64,000 nt of DNA, from the NCBI RefSeq assembly GCF_018069705.1, contig NZ_CP072943.1, positions 2,879,945-2,943,944 of the forward strand, read 5' to 3'. This document shows, piece by piece, positions 34,976 through 43,926 of this stretch. The notes beneath the pieces were generated by a model. It searched no databases. It saw only the letters and a list, made by a program, of their open reading frames with translations, and was not told the DNA's origin. A program made the translations under genes and the position numbers. Positions within the stretch are counted from its first letter, which is position 1, and the number at the start of each line of letters is the position of its first letter. This DNA comes from Aminithiophilus ramosus (lineage in GTDB: Bacteria > Synergistota > Synergistia > Synergistales > Aminithiophilaceae).

Positions 34976-36121
34976 CTACCGGAGCATCTCCGCCAACTTT
35001 TCCGCCAAGGTGCCGTCGAGACGCTTCAGGGCCGCCACCTCCTCTTCCGCGGCCTTGCGGTTGCCCCTCAGGAATTGGGCCAGGCCCAGAAGGAAGCGAA
35101 CCTGGGCGTTGTCGGGCTCTTTGGAGCGGGCCGGCAGAAGGACGCCGACGGCGTCTTCCGCCGCACCCGCCTCGATGAGGATCTGCCCCAGGGAAAGGTA
35201 GGCCGGAACGTAATTCTCGTCGGCGTCGATGGCCGCCACGAGAAGGTCGACGGCCTCGTCGAGGCGCTTGCGGTTCTTGTAGGCCTGCCCCTTGAGGAAG
35301 AGGGCCTCGGCCAGGTCGGGCTTGAGCTCCAGGGCCCTGTCGAGTGCCGGAGTGGCGCCGTGATCGTCGCCCATCATGAAGGAGGCCTTTCCGACGAGGA
35401 GATGGGCCTCGGCGAAGGTGGGATCCCAGGTGACGGCCTGCTGGGCGGCGAGAAGGCTGTCGCCGTAGCGGCCGGCCTGGTAGTAGACGCCGGCTGTGAT
35501 GAAGCGCAAGAGGACGTTCTTGGGGCTCAGTTTGGTCATCTTCTCCCAGTGAGGGATGGAGCGCCGGTAGTCGCCCAGATTATAGTAGCCCAGGGCCTCG
35601 TAGAGATAGTAGCGGTAGTCCTCCATGGGCTTGCCCTCGGGAGGCGTCTCGCCGCTGAAGAAGGCCATCATCTCGGCGGCGAGGTTTTTCGTCGCCAGAG
35701 TGACGCCTCTCTCCCCTTCTCGGGAGATCTGTTCGAAGCTCTTGAGGACGGCCCCCGATTCGACGTCGACCAGCCGGGCCGTCAGGACCAGAAGGCTTCC
35801 GAAGCGGCTGACGGCTCCGAGGACGAAGTAGCGGGCCCCCACGAGGCGTCCCGCCTCGGCGGCCGTCTCGGCGGGGACGACGCCGGAGAGGGCCAGGCGC
35901 TGCTGATCCGCCACGGCGCCGAGCTGACGGCGCTCGACGACGGTGACCTCGCGGGTCCCGATCAGCTCCGTCCCCAGGATCTCGCTCACGGAAGAGCCCA
36001 GGAAGAGGCTCGAGCCCTGGGAGAGGAAGGTGTTGACGGCCACCGTGAGGGCGGCCTCGGCCGAGGGAAGCGGCCCCAGAAGGGCCAGAAGCAGGGCGGC
36101 GAGAGCGACGCGTTTGTTCAC
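34976..36121 (-). CDS. Secreted CsgG-like protein with TPR repeats
   Basis: 381 residues. A signal peptide (ALAALLLALLGPLPSAEA) is followed by a CsgG/FlgO-type domain to about residue 165 (VVERRQLGAVADQQRLALSG, GARYFVLGAVS). At least five TPR units then run to the end (ALGYYNLGDYRRSIPHWEKM, AGRYGDSLLAAQQAVTWDP, ALFLKGQAYKNRKRLDEAV). The TPRs probably dock other proteins of the operon. I chose GTG at 36121, which has GGAGG ten bases upstream; a GTG at 36133 would touch the Shine-Dalgarno. Confidence 0.82.
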   Translation of the reverse strand: MNKRVALAALLLALLGPLPSAEAALTVAVNTFLSQGSSLFLGSSVSEILGTELIGTREVTVVERRQLGAVADQQRLALSGVVPAETAAEAGRLVGARYFVLGAVSRFGSLLVLTARLVDVESGAVLKSFEQISREGERGVTLATKNLAAEMMAFFSGETPPEGKPMEDYRYYLYEALGYYNLGDYRRSIPHWEKMTKLSPKNVLLRFITAGVYYQAGRYGDSLLAAQQAVTWDPTFAEAHLLVGKASFMMGDDHGATPALDRALELKPDLAEALFLKGQAYKNRKRLDEAVDLLVAAIDADENYVPAYLSLGQILIEAGAAEDAVGVLLPARSKEPDNAQVRFLLGLAQFLRGNRKAAEEEVAALKRLDGTLAEKLAEMLR

Positions 36122-36181
36122 CGGGACATTCACCTCCTCGATCGGGGCAGGCGGAAAGGGGCAGGGGCCGTCCCTCTCCGC

Positions 36182-36889
36182 CTAGCGGGGAGAGTCGGAC
36201 CAGCGGTGAGTCATGGCATCGTAGACGTAGACCTTCTCGGCGCTGTAGATCTGAACCTTGTAGGCCTCGACGATGGCCGCCTGAGGGTTGACGGCCTCCT
36301 TCAGGACCCACTGATGGACCGTCGTGTCGTAGAGAACGACGTCCCGTTCGTCCCAGGCCACGGCGAGGTTGTCGCCCAGTTCGGCATCGCGGACGCGGAA
36401 GTCGTCGGCCCTCTGCCAGGCCTTGAGGAGGGGATCGTAGACGACGAAGCCCTCCTCGCAGATCAGGGCCGCCATTCCCCTGGAAAGAAGGGGGCTCTTG
36501 ATCGCGCCCGGCAGGGACTCGCCCACGATCCAGCGGCGCTCGCGGGAGTCGTAGACGGCGACGCGGCCCCGTTCCCAGGCAAGGGCCAGCTCGTCCGACA
36601 GGAGACCCGCCAGAGGCCCGAAGGCCTCCTGGGCCATCCACTGATGGTGCCTGATGTCGTAGACCCAGACGGAACGGTCGTTCCAGACGAGGGCCATGTT
36701 GGTGTGCGTTCTGTGTCCCCGGGGATAGAAGTCGTTGAGGACCGACGGCTGGCCCAGGGCCGGGTCGTCGACGCGGACCGTCACCTTGTCGACGAAAAGG
36801 CGGACCTCGGCCCGAGCCGGCGACGGGACGCCGCCGAGAACGGAAAGGACAAGAAAAACCGCAAGGGATCGAAGGACTCTGCTTTCCAT
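36182..36889 (-). CDS. Secreted repeat protein, probable small beta-propeller
   Basis: 235 residues. A signal peptide (AVFLVLSVLGGVPSPARA) is followed by five repeats of about 38-40 residues, each with an alternating hydrophobic strand then x-V-x-VYD...W: WVYDIRHHQWM, AVYDSRERRWI, VVYDPLLKAWQ, VLYDTTVHQWV, YVYDAMTHRWS. The pattern suggests kelch- or WD-like blades, probably in the periplasm or on the surface. No known family recognised. It sits mid-operon between CsgG-type proteins. Confidence 0.75.
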   Translation of the reverse strand: MESRVLRSLAVFLVLSVLGGVPSPARAEVRLFVDKVTVRVDDPALGQPSVLNDFYPRGHRTHTNMALVWNDRSVWVYDIRHHQWMAQEAFGPLAGLLSDELALAWERGRVAVYDSRERRWIVGESLPGAIKSPLLSRGMAALICEEGFVVYDPLLKAWQRADDFRVRDAELGDNLAVAWDERDVVLYDTTVHQWVLKEAVNPQAAIVEAYKVQIYSAEKVYVYDAMTHRWSDSPR

Positions 36890-36915
36890 GGACCTCACCC
36901 TTTCTCCCGAAACGA

Positions 36916-37770
36916 TCAGCGACGACTGAGGCGGATTCTGTCGGCCTCGACGCCCTCCAATCGGAGGTCGCTTCGCTGCTGAAGGAGGGCCCGGGCCAGG
37001 GCCTCGGCGCTTCCCGGATAGAGGGCCGAGACGAGGGCCACCCCGGCGGAGAAGCGGTCGAGCCGGGCCGAGGCGGAACCGGCACGGGTGCAGCTTTCGA
37101 CGATGCCGTGGGCCTCGACGAAGGAACGGAGACCCGCGACTTCGACGAGGAGGTTCTGGAGATCGGCCGCGGCCGTCTCGGCCGGAGCGCCTTCGACCAT
37201 CCGTCCTGCGGCCAGGCGCGTCGCCGAATCGAGGGCCTTCCGGGCGGCCTCGGCGGCGCTGTAGCCCACCTCTTTGGCCGTCGTGGCGTCGGCATAGATC
37301 TGCCGTCCGTTCGATCCCAGACAGGCCGTGAGGGCCAGCTCGGCCGTGGCCGTGAAAAGGCCGAACTCGTTTTTTACGGGAGGGGGGACGGAGATCCTCC
37401 CCGAGAGGAGGACCTGAAAGCCGAAGGAGCGACTCAGCTCCAGTATGGCCTCGACGTCGCCCTCCAGGGCCAGCGCCGCCGCCTTGGCCTGGCGAATCCT
37501 CTCGAGCTGCCTCTGATCGACGGCGCGGAAGCCGCCGTCGATCAGAGTTCCGATGAGAATGGCCTCGGCGGCCGCACTCTCCTGGGCCGACGGAGAGCGG
37601 ACAAGGACGGCGACGCTCTTGTCCCGGGGCAGGGGCGGAGCGGCCTGAAGGGGGGAGACCGTCAGGACCAGGAGGACCAGAGCGAGGAGCCACGGGGCAC
37701 GGGGAAAGCGCTTCCCCGGGGCGGCACGACCCGCCCCGTCGCGCCCTCCCGACGGCCGAAGGCGACGCAC
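36916..37770 (-). CDS. Secreted protein of the CsgG/LpoB-like group, unknown
   Basis: 284 residues. A signal-type segment (WLLALVLLVLTVSPLQAA) is followed by KSVAVLVRSPSAQESAAAEAILIGTLIDGGFRAVDQRQLERI, the alpha/beta pattern that opens TolB-N/CsgG-like domains, then a helical C-terminal half. The start is uncertain: GTG at 37770 has AAAGG eight bases upstream, and GTG at 37779 is an alternative. Confidence 0.65.
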   Translation of the reverse strand: MRRLRPSGGRDGAGRAAPGKRFPRAPWLLALVLLVLTVSPLQAAPPLPRDKSVAVLVRSPSAQESAAAEAILIGTLIDGGFRAVDQRQLERIRQAKAAALALEGDVEAILELSRSFGFQVLLSGRISVPPPVKNEFGLFTATAELALTACLGSNGRQIYADATTAKEVGYSAAEAARKALDSATRLAAGRMVEGAPAETAAADLQNLLVEVAGLRSFVEAHGIVESCTRAGSASARLDRFSAGVALVSALYPGSAEALARALLQQRSDLRLEGVEADRIRLSRR

Positions 37771-37781
37771 GTCTCTCACCT

Positions 37782-38237
37782 TTAGCGGACGACGGCCTCG
37801 AAGAGGACGCATTCGTCGAAGAGGCGCTCCAGGGGGAGCGTCACCTCCAGGACGTAGCGGCCCTCCCGGACGCCGGCGAAATCGACGTGCCCCTCGACGA
37901 CGCTCCCCGAGACGTCGATGGAGCGGAGCCGTTCGGGCAGGCCGTAACGGATCTCGTAGAGGAGCAGGAGAAGCCTCTTTTTCGCCTCCAGGGAGGCTCC
38001 CTGCCGGGCCAGAAGACGGGCCTGGGCCGAACTGTCCCTCAGAGGAACCGCCCCCTCCACGGAGGCGGAGCGGCCGGACCAGTCGACGAGGCCGAAGCGG
38101 AAGATCTGAATCCCCTCGACGGAGCCGTTGTTGCGCCAGATCCTCGAAAGGTCGGCCTCGGAGAGGGCCCCGGCCGAGAGGGACAGGAAGGGCAGCAGGA
38201 GGAGGGCCAGGGTCCCCCTCGCGACAAGGCGCCTCAC
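37782..38237 (-). CDS. Small secreted protein, unknown
   Basis: 151 residues with a signal peptide (TLALLLLPFLSLSAGA). The mature part is mixed alpha/beta with QARLLARQGASLEAKKRLLLLLY, which is the pattern seen in LPP20/FlgP-type domains where a long helix packs on a sheet. The start is GTG at 38237, overlapping the upstream stop (GTGA). Confidence 0.7.
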   Translation of the reverse strand: MRRLVARGTLALLLLPFLSLSAGALSEADLSRIWRNNGSVEGIQIFRFGLVDWSGRSASVEGAVPLRDSSAQARLLARQGASLEAKKRLLLLLYEIRYGLPERLRSIDVSGSVVEGHVDFAGVREGRYVLEVTLPLERLFDECVLFEAVVR

Positions 38238-39370
38238 GGCGCTCGCTTCCCTTCGACGGTGTTGGCCGTCAGCCCCGTCACCTCGACGGAGAGCTTTTCC
38301 AGCTCGACGGCCAGGTCCTCGGCCGTCTTTTCCGTCACGACGTCCAGTTCGGCCCTCCCCTGTCCGAAGGCCCTCTGGTAGACGCCGACGACGCCGCCCG
38401 CTCCCTCGAGGGCGGATTTTATCTCGCGGAGCTGGGCGAAGGAGACCTTGTCGATGACGATCTTGACGGTCCGTCCCGCCATGGCTCCCGCCGAACCGCT
38501 CACCAGGGAGTAGGCCACCTTGTTGACCAGGGCCGAGGCCGCCCCCCGAGAGATGGGCTTGAAGGCCTTGACGGCGCCGTCCTGGGCCGACGTCCCCTTG
38601 TCGCGGGCCTCGAAAGCCTCCGTCCCCAGGACATAGGCCGTCTGGGCGATGACGGCCTTGAGCTGGACCTGGGAGCGGACGCCGTAGAGATCGACGCCGG
38701 CGACCTTCTGCCTGGCGTAGGAGAGCCCCTGGGCCTTGCCGTAGATGAGGACGTCGGCCCGGAAGGAACGGGCCAGCTCCTGCAGAAGGGTCACGTCTCC
38801 CGTCTCCCGCGCCAGGTCGATCTGGCGCCGATCGAGGTCGCCCGCCTGCCCGGCGTCGACGAGGAGGTAGCCCGCCCTCTCGAAAACCTGGAGGACCTCG
38901 CCCTCGACGGTGGAGAGGAAGGGACGCTCGCCCTCGATGGACTCGTCGACGAGGACCATGACGCGGGGATTGCCCAGGGCATCGATGACGGCAGGTCCCA
39001 GAACGCCGTCGAGGGCCGCCGTGGCGACGAGGCAGTCGGCCTCCACGGTGTAGATGCCCTCCGCTTCTCCCTCACGGGTTATCGTGAAAGAGGTGACGAT
39101 TCCCTGCGACTGGGAGAAGACCTTGTCGCGGACGACCTCGAAGTCCTTCATCTCCGTGATGCCCTGGACGTAGGCCCCGACGCCCTTTTCCAGGGCGTCC
39201 CGGTAGGCTTGGCGCTTGGCCTCGGCCCGGGCCCGGGGAAGGTCGCCCCCCTCGACGGCGGCCGAGCCCTCGGCCGAGACGCGGATCGTCTCCTGGGCCA
39301 GGGAGGAAGAGCTCCAGAGCAGGAGGATCGACAGCAGCAGCAGGGGGGCGAAACGACGGGCCCCGCCCAT
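38234..39370 (-). CDS. FlgT-like secreted protein with LPP20-type N-terminal domain
   Basis: 378 residues. A signal peptide (APLLLLSILLLWSSSSLAQ) is followed by an N-terminal domain with DLPRARAEAKRQAYRDALEKGVGAYVQGITEMKD, the hallmark of FlgT-N and LPP20 domains. A middle region typical of FlgT/CsgG follows (VMVLVDESIEGERP, LLQELARSFRADVLIYGKA), then a C-terminal alpha/beta domain. In Vibrio FlgT forms the H-ring around the flagellar basal body; here the role is inferred from similarity. The full gene is minus strand with ATG at 39370, six bases after the preceding gene. Confidence 0.8.
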   Translation of the reverse strand: MGGARRFAPLLLLSILLLWSSSSLAQETIRVSAEGSAAVEGGDLPRARAEAKRQAYRDALEKGVGAYVQGITEMKDFEVVRDKVFSQSQGIVTSFTITREGEAEGIYTVEADCLVATAALDGVLGPAVIDALGNPRVMVLVDESIEGERPFLSTVEGEVLQVFERAGYLLVDAGQAGDLDRRQIDLARETGDVTLLQELARSFRADVLIYGKAQGLSYARQKVAGVDLYGVRSQVQLKAVIAQTAYVLGTEAFEARDKGTSAQDGAVKAFKPISRGAASALVNKVAYSLVSGSAGAMAGRTVKIVIDKVSFAQLREIKSALEGAGGVVGVYQRAFGQGRAELDVVTEKTAEDLAVELEKLSVEVTGLTANTVEGKRAP

Positions 39371-39376
39371 GGGCCT

Positions 39377-40246
39377 CTACCTCTTCACGACGGAGACGCG
39401 GCAGGGGACGCGGAAGTCGTAGGCGCTTCCCCTGATCCTGGCTCCGTCCTTGTTGGAGACGACGATGTCGACGTTCTCCGGTCCCTCGACGCGGAGGGCC
39501 TTGACGACGAGAGGGCCGTCGCTGACGCGCGGGGCTCCCTTGGCATAGTCGAGGCTGCTGTGGTAGTCGCAGAGCCCCGAGGAGAGGAAACGTTCCTTGT
39601 CCACGGAGGCGAGGCCGTAGACCTCCTTGCCCGACTCGTCGACGATGCGGAAGGTCATGGCCGGAATGAGGGGCAGATCGCGGGCGTCGACGACGAGGCC
39701 CGTGTAGCTGGCCGATCCCTTTTTGGCCGGAGCCGGAGGGGACGGCAGAGGGCGGGGATGAGGCTTTTCGGGCAGGGCAGGTTCGAGGGCCCTGCGGAGC
39801 TGTTCCAGTCTGATGCGGCCGACGACGGTATAGACCTCGCCGTCCCAGGTGGCCTCGAGGATCTCCACGCCCTGGACCATCCCCTGGACCTCGGTACGGA
39901 CGATATCGGTGGCCATGAAGTCCTTCATCGTCGTCTTCGCGTCGACGCGTACGCCCTGCAGGTATTCGAGGAGATTGCGCTGAAGGTCGACGAGAGCGCC
40001 GCGACGGGCCAACAGCTTGCCCTGAGCCAGTTTTTCCTTGCCGGCGGGAGGAACGGCCTGTCCCCGTGCCTCGATGTAGCTCTCCGTCCAATTGGTGCGG
40101 GCCGATTCCGTCTCGTCGACGACGGCAAAAGCCGACGGCGCGGCCTCGACCGCCACCGTCTCGACGACGGCCTGGACCGCCTGGGCCTCGACGGCACAGG
40201 GGAACAGGCCCGCGACGAGAATCAAAAGCAGGACTCTCCTGATCAT
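39377..40246 (-). CDS. Secreted LPP20/FlgP-like protein
   Basis: 289 residues. A signal peptide (VLLLILVAGLFPCAVEAQA) is followed by ESYIEARGQAVPPAG and KLLARRGALVDLQRNLLEYLQGVRVDAKTTMKDF, the LPP20/FlgP core. A proline-rich linker (about 168-180) leads to a C-terminal domain with a TGLVVDARDLPL start that resembles DUF-type beta domains. It is the first gene of the eight-gene operon. The ATG at 40246 was chosen, with AAGGAG nine bases upstream; ATG at 40252 lies inside that signal. Confidence 0.78.
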   Translation of the reverse strand: MIRRVLLLILVAGLFPCAVEAQAVQAVVETVAVEAAPSAFAVVDETESARTNWTESYIEARGQAVPPAGKEKLAQGKLLARRGALVDLQRNLLEYLQGVRVDAKTTMKDFMATDIVRTEVQGMVQGVEILEATWDGEVYTVVGRIRLEQLRRALEPALPEKPHPRPLPSPPAPAKKGSASYTGLVVDARDLPLIPAMTFRIVDESGKEVYGLASVDKERFLSSGLCDYHSSLDYAKGAPRVSDGPLVVKALRVEGPENVDIVVSNKDGARIRGSAYDFRVPCRVSVVKR

Positions 40247-40502
40247 CCCCATCCTCTCCTTTCCTCTCGTCGGAGCGGGGGAACCGCCCCGACGGCCTCT
40301 CCAGAGAGACGCCATGAACTGTTTTTCTTTCAATTTAGCACAGGCAAGGCCGAAAGAACATAGGCAGTCGCGGCTGCCGGACCGGACAGACCGGCCGCCG
40401 TGACGCGGACCGTCCTCACCCTCCCTTCGGCCCGCCGACGCAGGGCGAAGGAGACGTTCCAGGCGGAACCCCTCGGGCGACGGTCGACGCGGCGACAGAC
40501 CT

Positions 40503-41096
40503 TCAAAAGGCTCCCATCTCCATTTTTTGGTAGCCCTCGGGTACCTGAAAGACGTCGTCGGCCACGTTGCCCTCGACGATATTGCGATACTCCACCGTCG
40601 ACGTCCCCTCCGGCGATTCGTGGATGGCCTTGAGGGGCATGGAGAGATCGTGGGAGAACCAGATCAGCGTCGAGACGTCGCCGTTCTCCTCGTCGACGAG
40701 ACGGATCTTCTCGCAGACGTAGCCGGCGACGGTCTCGCTGCCCAGATTCTGCATCTTCATCCCCTCCGGAGCCGCTCCCTCCCGGGGGACCGAGTCGGCA
40801 TCGAGGCCCCCCATGTCGGCCATGGGAAAGGCGGCGGCCTCCATCTCCATATAGGCCTTCCTGTCGTGAAGAAGAATGAGCGACGAGCGGTCCTCCCCCA
40901 AGGTGATGACGCCCGTCCGTCCCATGGCCCCCTCCATATCCTGACGCTGTCTGTCTCCTTTGACGTAGATCTTCCCCGTCATGGCCCCCATGGGTCCCTC
41001 GATGACCATGTCGGCCTCGAAATTGGCCGCCCAGGCCCCCCCCGCCACAAGGCAGAGAGAGAGGATCACAAAGAATCGTACCGCTGCCGTTTTCAC
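40503..41096 (-). CDS. Secreted DUF4412-like protein
   Basis: 197 residues with a signal peptide (FFVILSLCLVAGGAWA). The mature part has a lipocalin-like strand pattern (FEADMVIEGPMGAMTGKIYVKGDRQRQDM, then VAGYVCEKIRLV and GYQKMEMGAF), matching DUF4412, a periplasmic beta-rich family of unknown role. Single gene; it starts with ATG at 41096. Confidence 0.8.
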   Translation of the reverse strand: MKTAAVRFFVILSLCLVAGGAWAANFEADMVIEGPMGAMTGKIYVKGDRQRQDMEGAMGRTGVITLGEDRSSLILLHDRKAYMEMEAAAFPMADMGGLDADSVPREGAAPEGMKMQNLGSETVAGYVCEKIRLVDEENGDVSTLIWFSHDLSMPLKAIHESPEGTSTVEYRNIVEGNVADDVFQVPEGYQKMEMGAF

Positions 41097-41268
41097 TGCC
41101 CAATCCCCCTTTCCTTCTCCAAGATTTTTCCGATAAACATTCTAGCCCCTAGGAAGGGACGACGCCAAGGGAGAAAAACGTCCGTACCGGGCGAAAGGGG
41201 TACGGAGAGGAAGGAGGAACCCTTCGGTGTTATAATTAACCGATAGGATCGAAAAGGAGGGGTCGATC

Positions 41269-42837
41269 ATGAACCGTCTGCGGAGCGTCTCGAAAAAAGC
41301 CCTCATTCCGCTCATCCCCGGCCTGATCCTCCTTCTGGGATTTCTGATCCTCTTCGCCCTCTCCCTGGATCACCGCCTCCGCCGCGACGCCTACCTGGAG
41401 GCCCGGACCACGGAGGCCGAACAGAGCCTTCTCGCCGTCATCGGCGCCTTCCGTCCCTTCGCCGAGACCATCGCCGAGAAGGATCTCTTCTCCCCCTCCA
41501 TCCGCTCCCGCATCGAGACGGCCTGGGACGCCGGGCCAGGCCCCTACAGGGAGGGGGTCGCCCGCGAGATCGCTCGGGAAATCGGCCCCCTCTACGCCAT
41601 CGTCGACGCCAAGGGATTTCGCCAGATCCAGTACCACCTGCCCGACGCCTCTCTCCTCCTCGACCTTTCCCCCCGCCCCGTCCGGCCGTCAGGGGACAGA
41701 GGGGACGAGGACGAAGGGGGGCCTTTCACCGTCCAGCTCGTCAACGCCTCTCTCGAGCCCGTCGAAGGCTTCGAGGCCGACCGGGCCCTCTCGGGCTACC
41801 ATTTCGCCTACCCCCTCCTCTGCCCGTCGGGGCGCCCCGTCGGCAGCGTCAGACTCACCCTCTGCCCCGGCAAGATCATCCCCCTGCTGGAGGAGCTGGC
41901 GAGGGGAACCTTCTTCTTTCTCGAATCGAAGGAGGAGCTCGAGGCCAAGGGGCTGACGGCCCTGCGACAGGACCATCTTCCCTTTCCCGGCCTGGACGGC
42001 TTCCTCGTCGAACGCTCCTTCCTCTCCCACCACCGGGCGGCCGAGGGACCGGACGCGAAGACCGTCCAGGATATCTGCCGAGCCCTCGGCCCCCAGGACC
42101 GCCAGCGACTCGCCTCGGGAGCCTCCTTCTCGACGGCCCTGACCCGCGACGGGAAACCCTTCCGGGCCACCTTTCTCCCCCTCCGCTCGCTCCGTCGCGG
42201 GCTTGTGGGCTACCTGGCCGGATTCACCGTCGACGGGACGATCCAGATCCAGGGCGAGCGCTACCGCTCCCTCATGGTCGCCACGGGCCTCATCTTCGCC
42301 CTCCTGGCCCTCCTGACCTGGCTCGCCCTCCGCAACCATCTGGCCGTCGAACACCTGGCCACCTGGGACACCCTGACGGGAGCTCTCTTCCGGGAGCCCT
42401 TCCTGCGCGAGGCCGAGCGGGAGTTCTCCCGCAGCCTGAGACACGGCCAGTCTCTGGCCTGGATCATGTTCGACGTCGATCATTTCAAGGAGGTCAACGA
42501 CTCTCTGGGACACGCCGCGGGGGACCGCCTCCTCCGGGCCCTGGGCAGGGCCGTCTCCCAGGGCATCCGCACGTCGGACCTCCTGGCCCGCTGGGGAGGC
42601 GACGAGTTTCTCGTCCTGGCCCCGGAGACATCGGAGCGCCAGGCCTTCCGCCTGGCCGAGAGGATCATGGATCTGGCGGCCTCTCTCGACGTTCCCGGAG
42701 CCCCTCTGAAACTCAGCGTCGGCGTCCACGTCCAGGACCCGAAGGAGAGCATCGACGAGAGTCTCCGAAAAGTGGACGAGGCCCTCTACCGGGCCAAGAA
42801 CCTGGGACGCAACCGCATCTCCCGATGGAGCCCCTGA
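41269..42837 (+). CDS. Membrane diguanylate cyclase (GGDEF) with periplasmic sensor
   Basis: 522 residues. Membrane helix 1 is at about 12-32, a periplasmic sensor domain extends to about 330, helix 2 is at about 335-350, and the GGDEF domain occupies about 365-520. The active site is GGDEF at 443-447 and the inhibitory site is RTSD at 434-437 with the standard five-residue spacing. It should therefore make c-di-GMP from two GTP and be product-inhibited. There is no EAL domain. The start is ATG at 41269, with TATAAT at 41231-41236 as a possible -10. Confidence 0.92.
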   Translation: MNRLRSVSKKALIPLIPGLILLLGFLILFALSLDHRLRRDAYLEARTTEAEQSLLAVIGAFRPFAETIAEKDLFSPSIRSRIETAWDAGPGPYREGVAREIAREIGPLYAIVDAKGFRQIQYHLPDASLLLDLSPRPVRPSGDRGDEDEGGPFTVQLVNASLEPVEGFEADRALSGYHFAYPLLCPSGRPVGSVRLTLCPGKIIPLLEELARGTFFFLESKEELEAKGLTALRQDHLPFPGLDGFLVERSFLSHHRAAEGPDAKTVQDICRALGPQDRQRLASGASFSTALTRDGKPFRATFLPLRSLRRGLVGYLAGFTVDGTIQIQGERYRSLMVATGLIFALLALLTWLALRNHLAVEHLATWDTLTGALFREPFLREAEREFSRSLRHGQSLAWIMFDVDHFKEVNDSLGHAAGDRLLRALGRAVSQGIRTSDLLARWGGDEFLVLAPETSERQAFRLAERIMDLAASLDVPGAPLKLSVGVHVQDPKESIDESLRKVDEALYRAKNLGRNRISRWSP

Positions 42838-42845
42838 GAGGCCCC

Positions 42846-43724
42846 TCAGACGTCGGTCCCCAGCAGACGGCGGGCGGCGAGGCCGATGAGGAAGGAGACG
42901 GCGGCCACTCCGAGGCTGATGGAGAGCATCTCGACGAAGTTCCGTCGGAAGGGAACGTCTCTGACGACGGTCATGAAGAAGGTGAAAAGGGCGATGACGG
43001 CGACGGCTCCGACCAGGGTGAAGGCAAGGGCCGTCAGGGGATGGGAGAGGACGAAGAAGGGAAGGACCAGGACGGCGACGGTCATCAGATAGGCCGTCCC
43101 GGTGTAGAGGGCGGCCTTGAGCGGGTGGCCGCCTCCCTCCGATTTCTGCGAGAGATATTCCGACGCCGACATGGAAAGGGCGGCGGCGATGCCCGTGATG
43201 AGGCCCGCCAGGGCCACCGTCTCGGCGTCGGCCAGGGCCAGGCTCAGGCCGGCCAGGGCGCCGGTGAGCTCGACGAGGGCATCGTTGAGGCCGAGAAGGA
43301 TGGAGCTCATGTAGCGGAGGCGCTCCTCGTCGAGAAGGCCGATGAGGGCCTTCTCGTGATCCGTCTCGTCGGCGACGATCGCCCCGACCTCGGGGAAGCG
43401 GTCGGCGATGTCGCCGTACCCCTCCTGAGCCCTGTCCTCCCTCTTTTCCAGGAGCTTGACGGCGAAGGTGAAGCCGAAAAGACGGGCCATCAGGAGGTAG
43501 AACCACACCCGCCAGCGCTGGGGCCTCACCTCCACGCCGGTGTGGCGTCGCCAGACGGCGCCGTGGCGCCTCTCGTCGGCGGCGATGCGGAGGAGGACCT
43601 CCCCGTTGCGCCCCCCTTCCCTGCGGGCCAGAGCCTCGTAAAGGGCCGATTCGGTCATTTCCGTCCGCTGGAAGGCCAGAAGACGCCTCCTCAAAGAACG
43701 CTCTTCGATGGGTGCGCGCTCCAC
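42846..43724 (-). CDS. Ferritin-like/VIT1 fusion (MbfA-like) iron or manganese exporter
   Basis: 292 residues. The N-terminal erythrin-like helical domain (about 1-100) has the ligand pairs TEMTESALYEAL and ADERRHGAVW. The C-terminal VIT1/CCC1 domain (about 130-290) has SSILLGLNDALVELTGALAGLSLAL and SMSASEYLSQKSE. Fusions of this type export iron or manganese. ATG at 43724 with GGAGCG-type RBS; convergent with the diguanylate cyclase gene. Confidence 0.88.
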   Translation of the reverse strand: MERAPIEERSLRRRLLAFQRTEMTESALYEALARREGGRNGEVLLRIAADERRHGAVWRRHTGVEVRPQRWRVWFYLLMARLFGFTFAVKLLEKREDRAQEGYGDIADRFPEVGAIVADETDHEKALIGLLDEERLRYMSSILLGLNDALVELTGALAGLSLALADAETVALAGLITGIAAALSMSASEYLSQKSEGGGHPLKAALYTGTAYLMTVAVLVLPFFVLSHPLTALAFTLVGAVAVIALFTFFMTVVRDVPFRRNFVEMLSISLGVAAVSFLIGLAARRLLGTDV

Positions 43725-43887
43725 GTTTTTCGCTCCTTTCCTCCCTTCGGGAGACTTCCTTTTCCGCTAGAGGCGGGCTCGTCGGGAAAATCCCCGCCGA
43801 TTCGAACCGCCCCTGAACATTGCCCCTGCACGGAGAAGCCCCCCGTCGGCGGCCGAAGCGAGGCGCGGCAGAGGGACTTCCCTCCGC

Positions 43888-43917
43888 GGCTCTTCCGACG
43901 GTCCCGTCGGAAGAGCC
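43888..43917. repeat. 14-bp inverted repeat after fmdE
   Basis: Perfect arms GGCTCTTCCGACGG / CCGTCGGAAGAGCC with two central bases, ten bases past the fmdE stop. There is no T run. Confidence 0.75.
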
Positions 43918-43926
43918 CTTGTCCCC

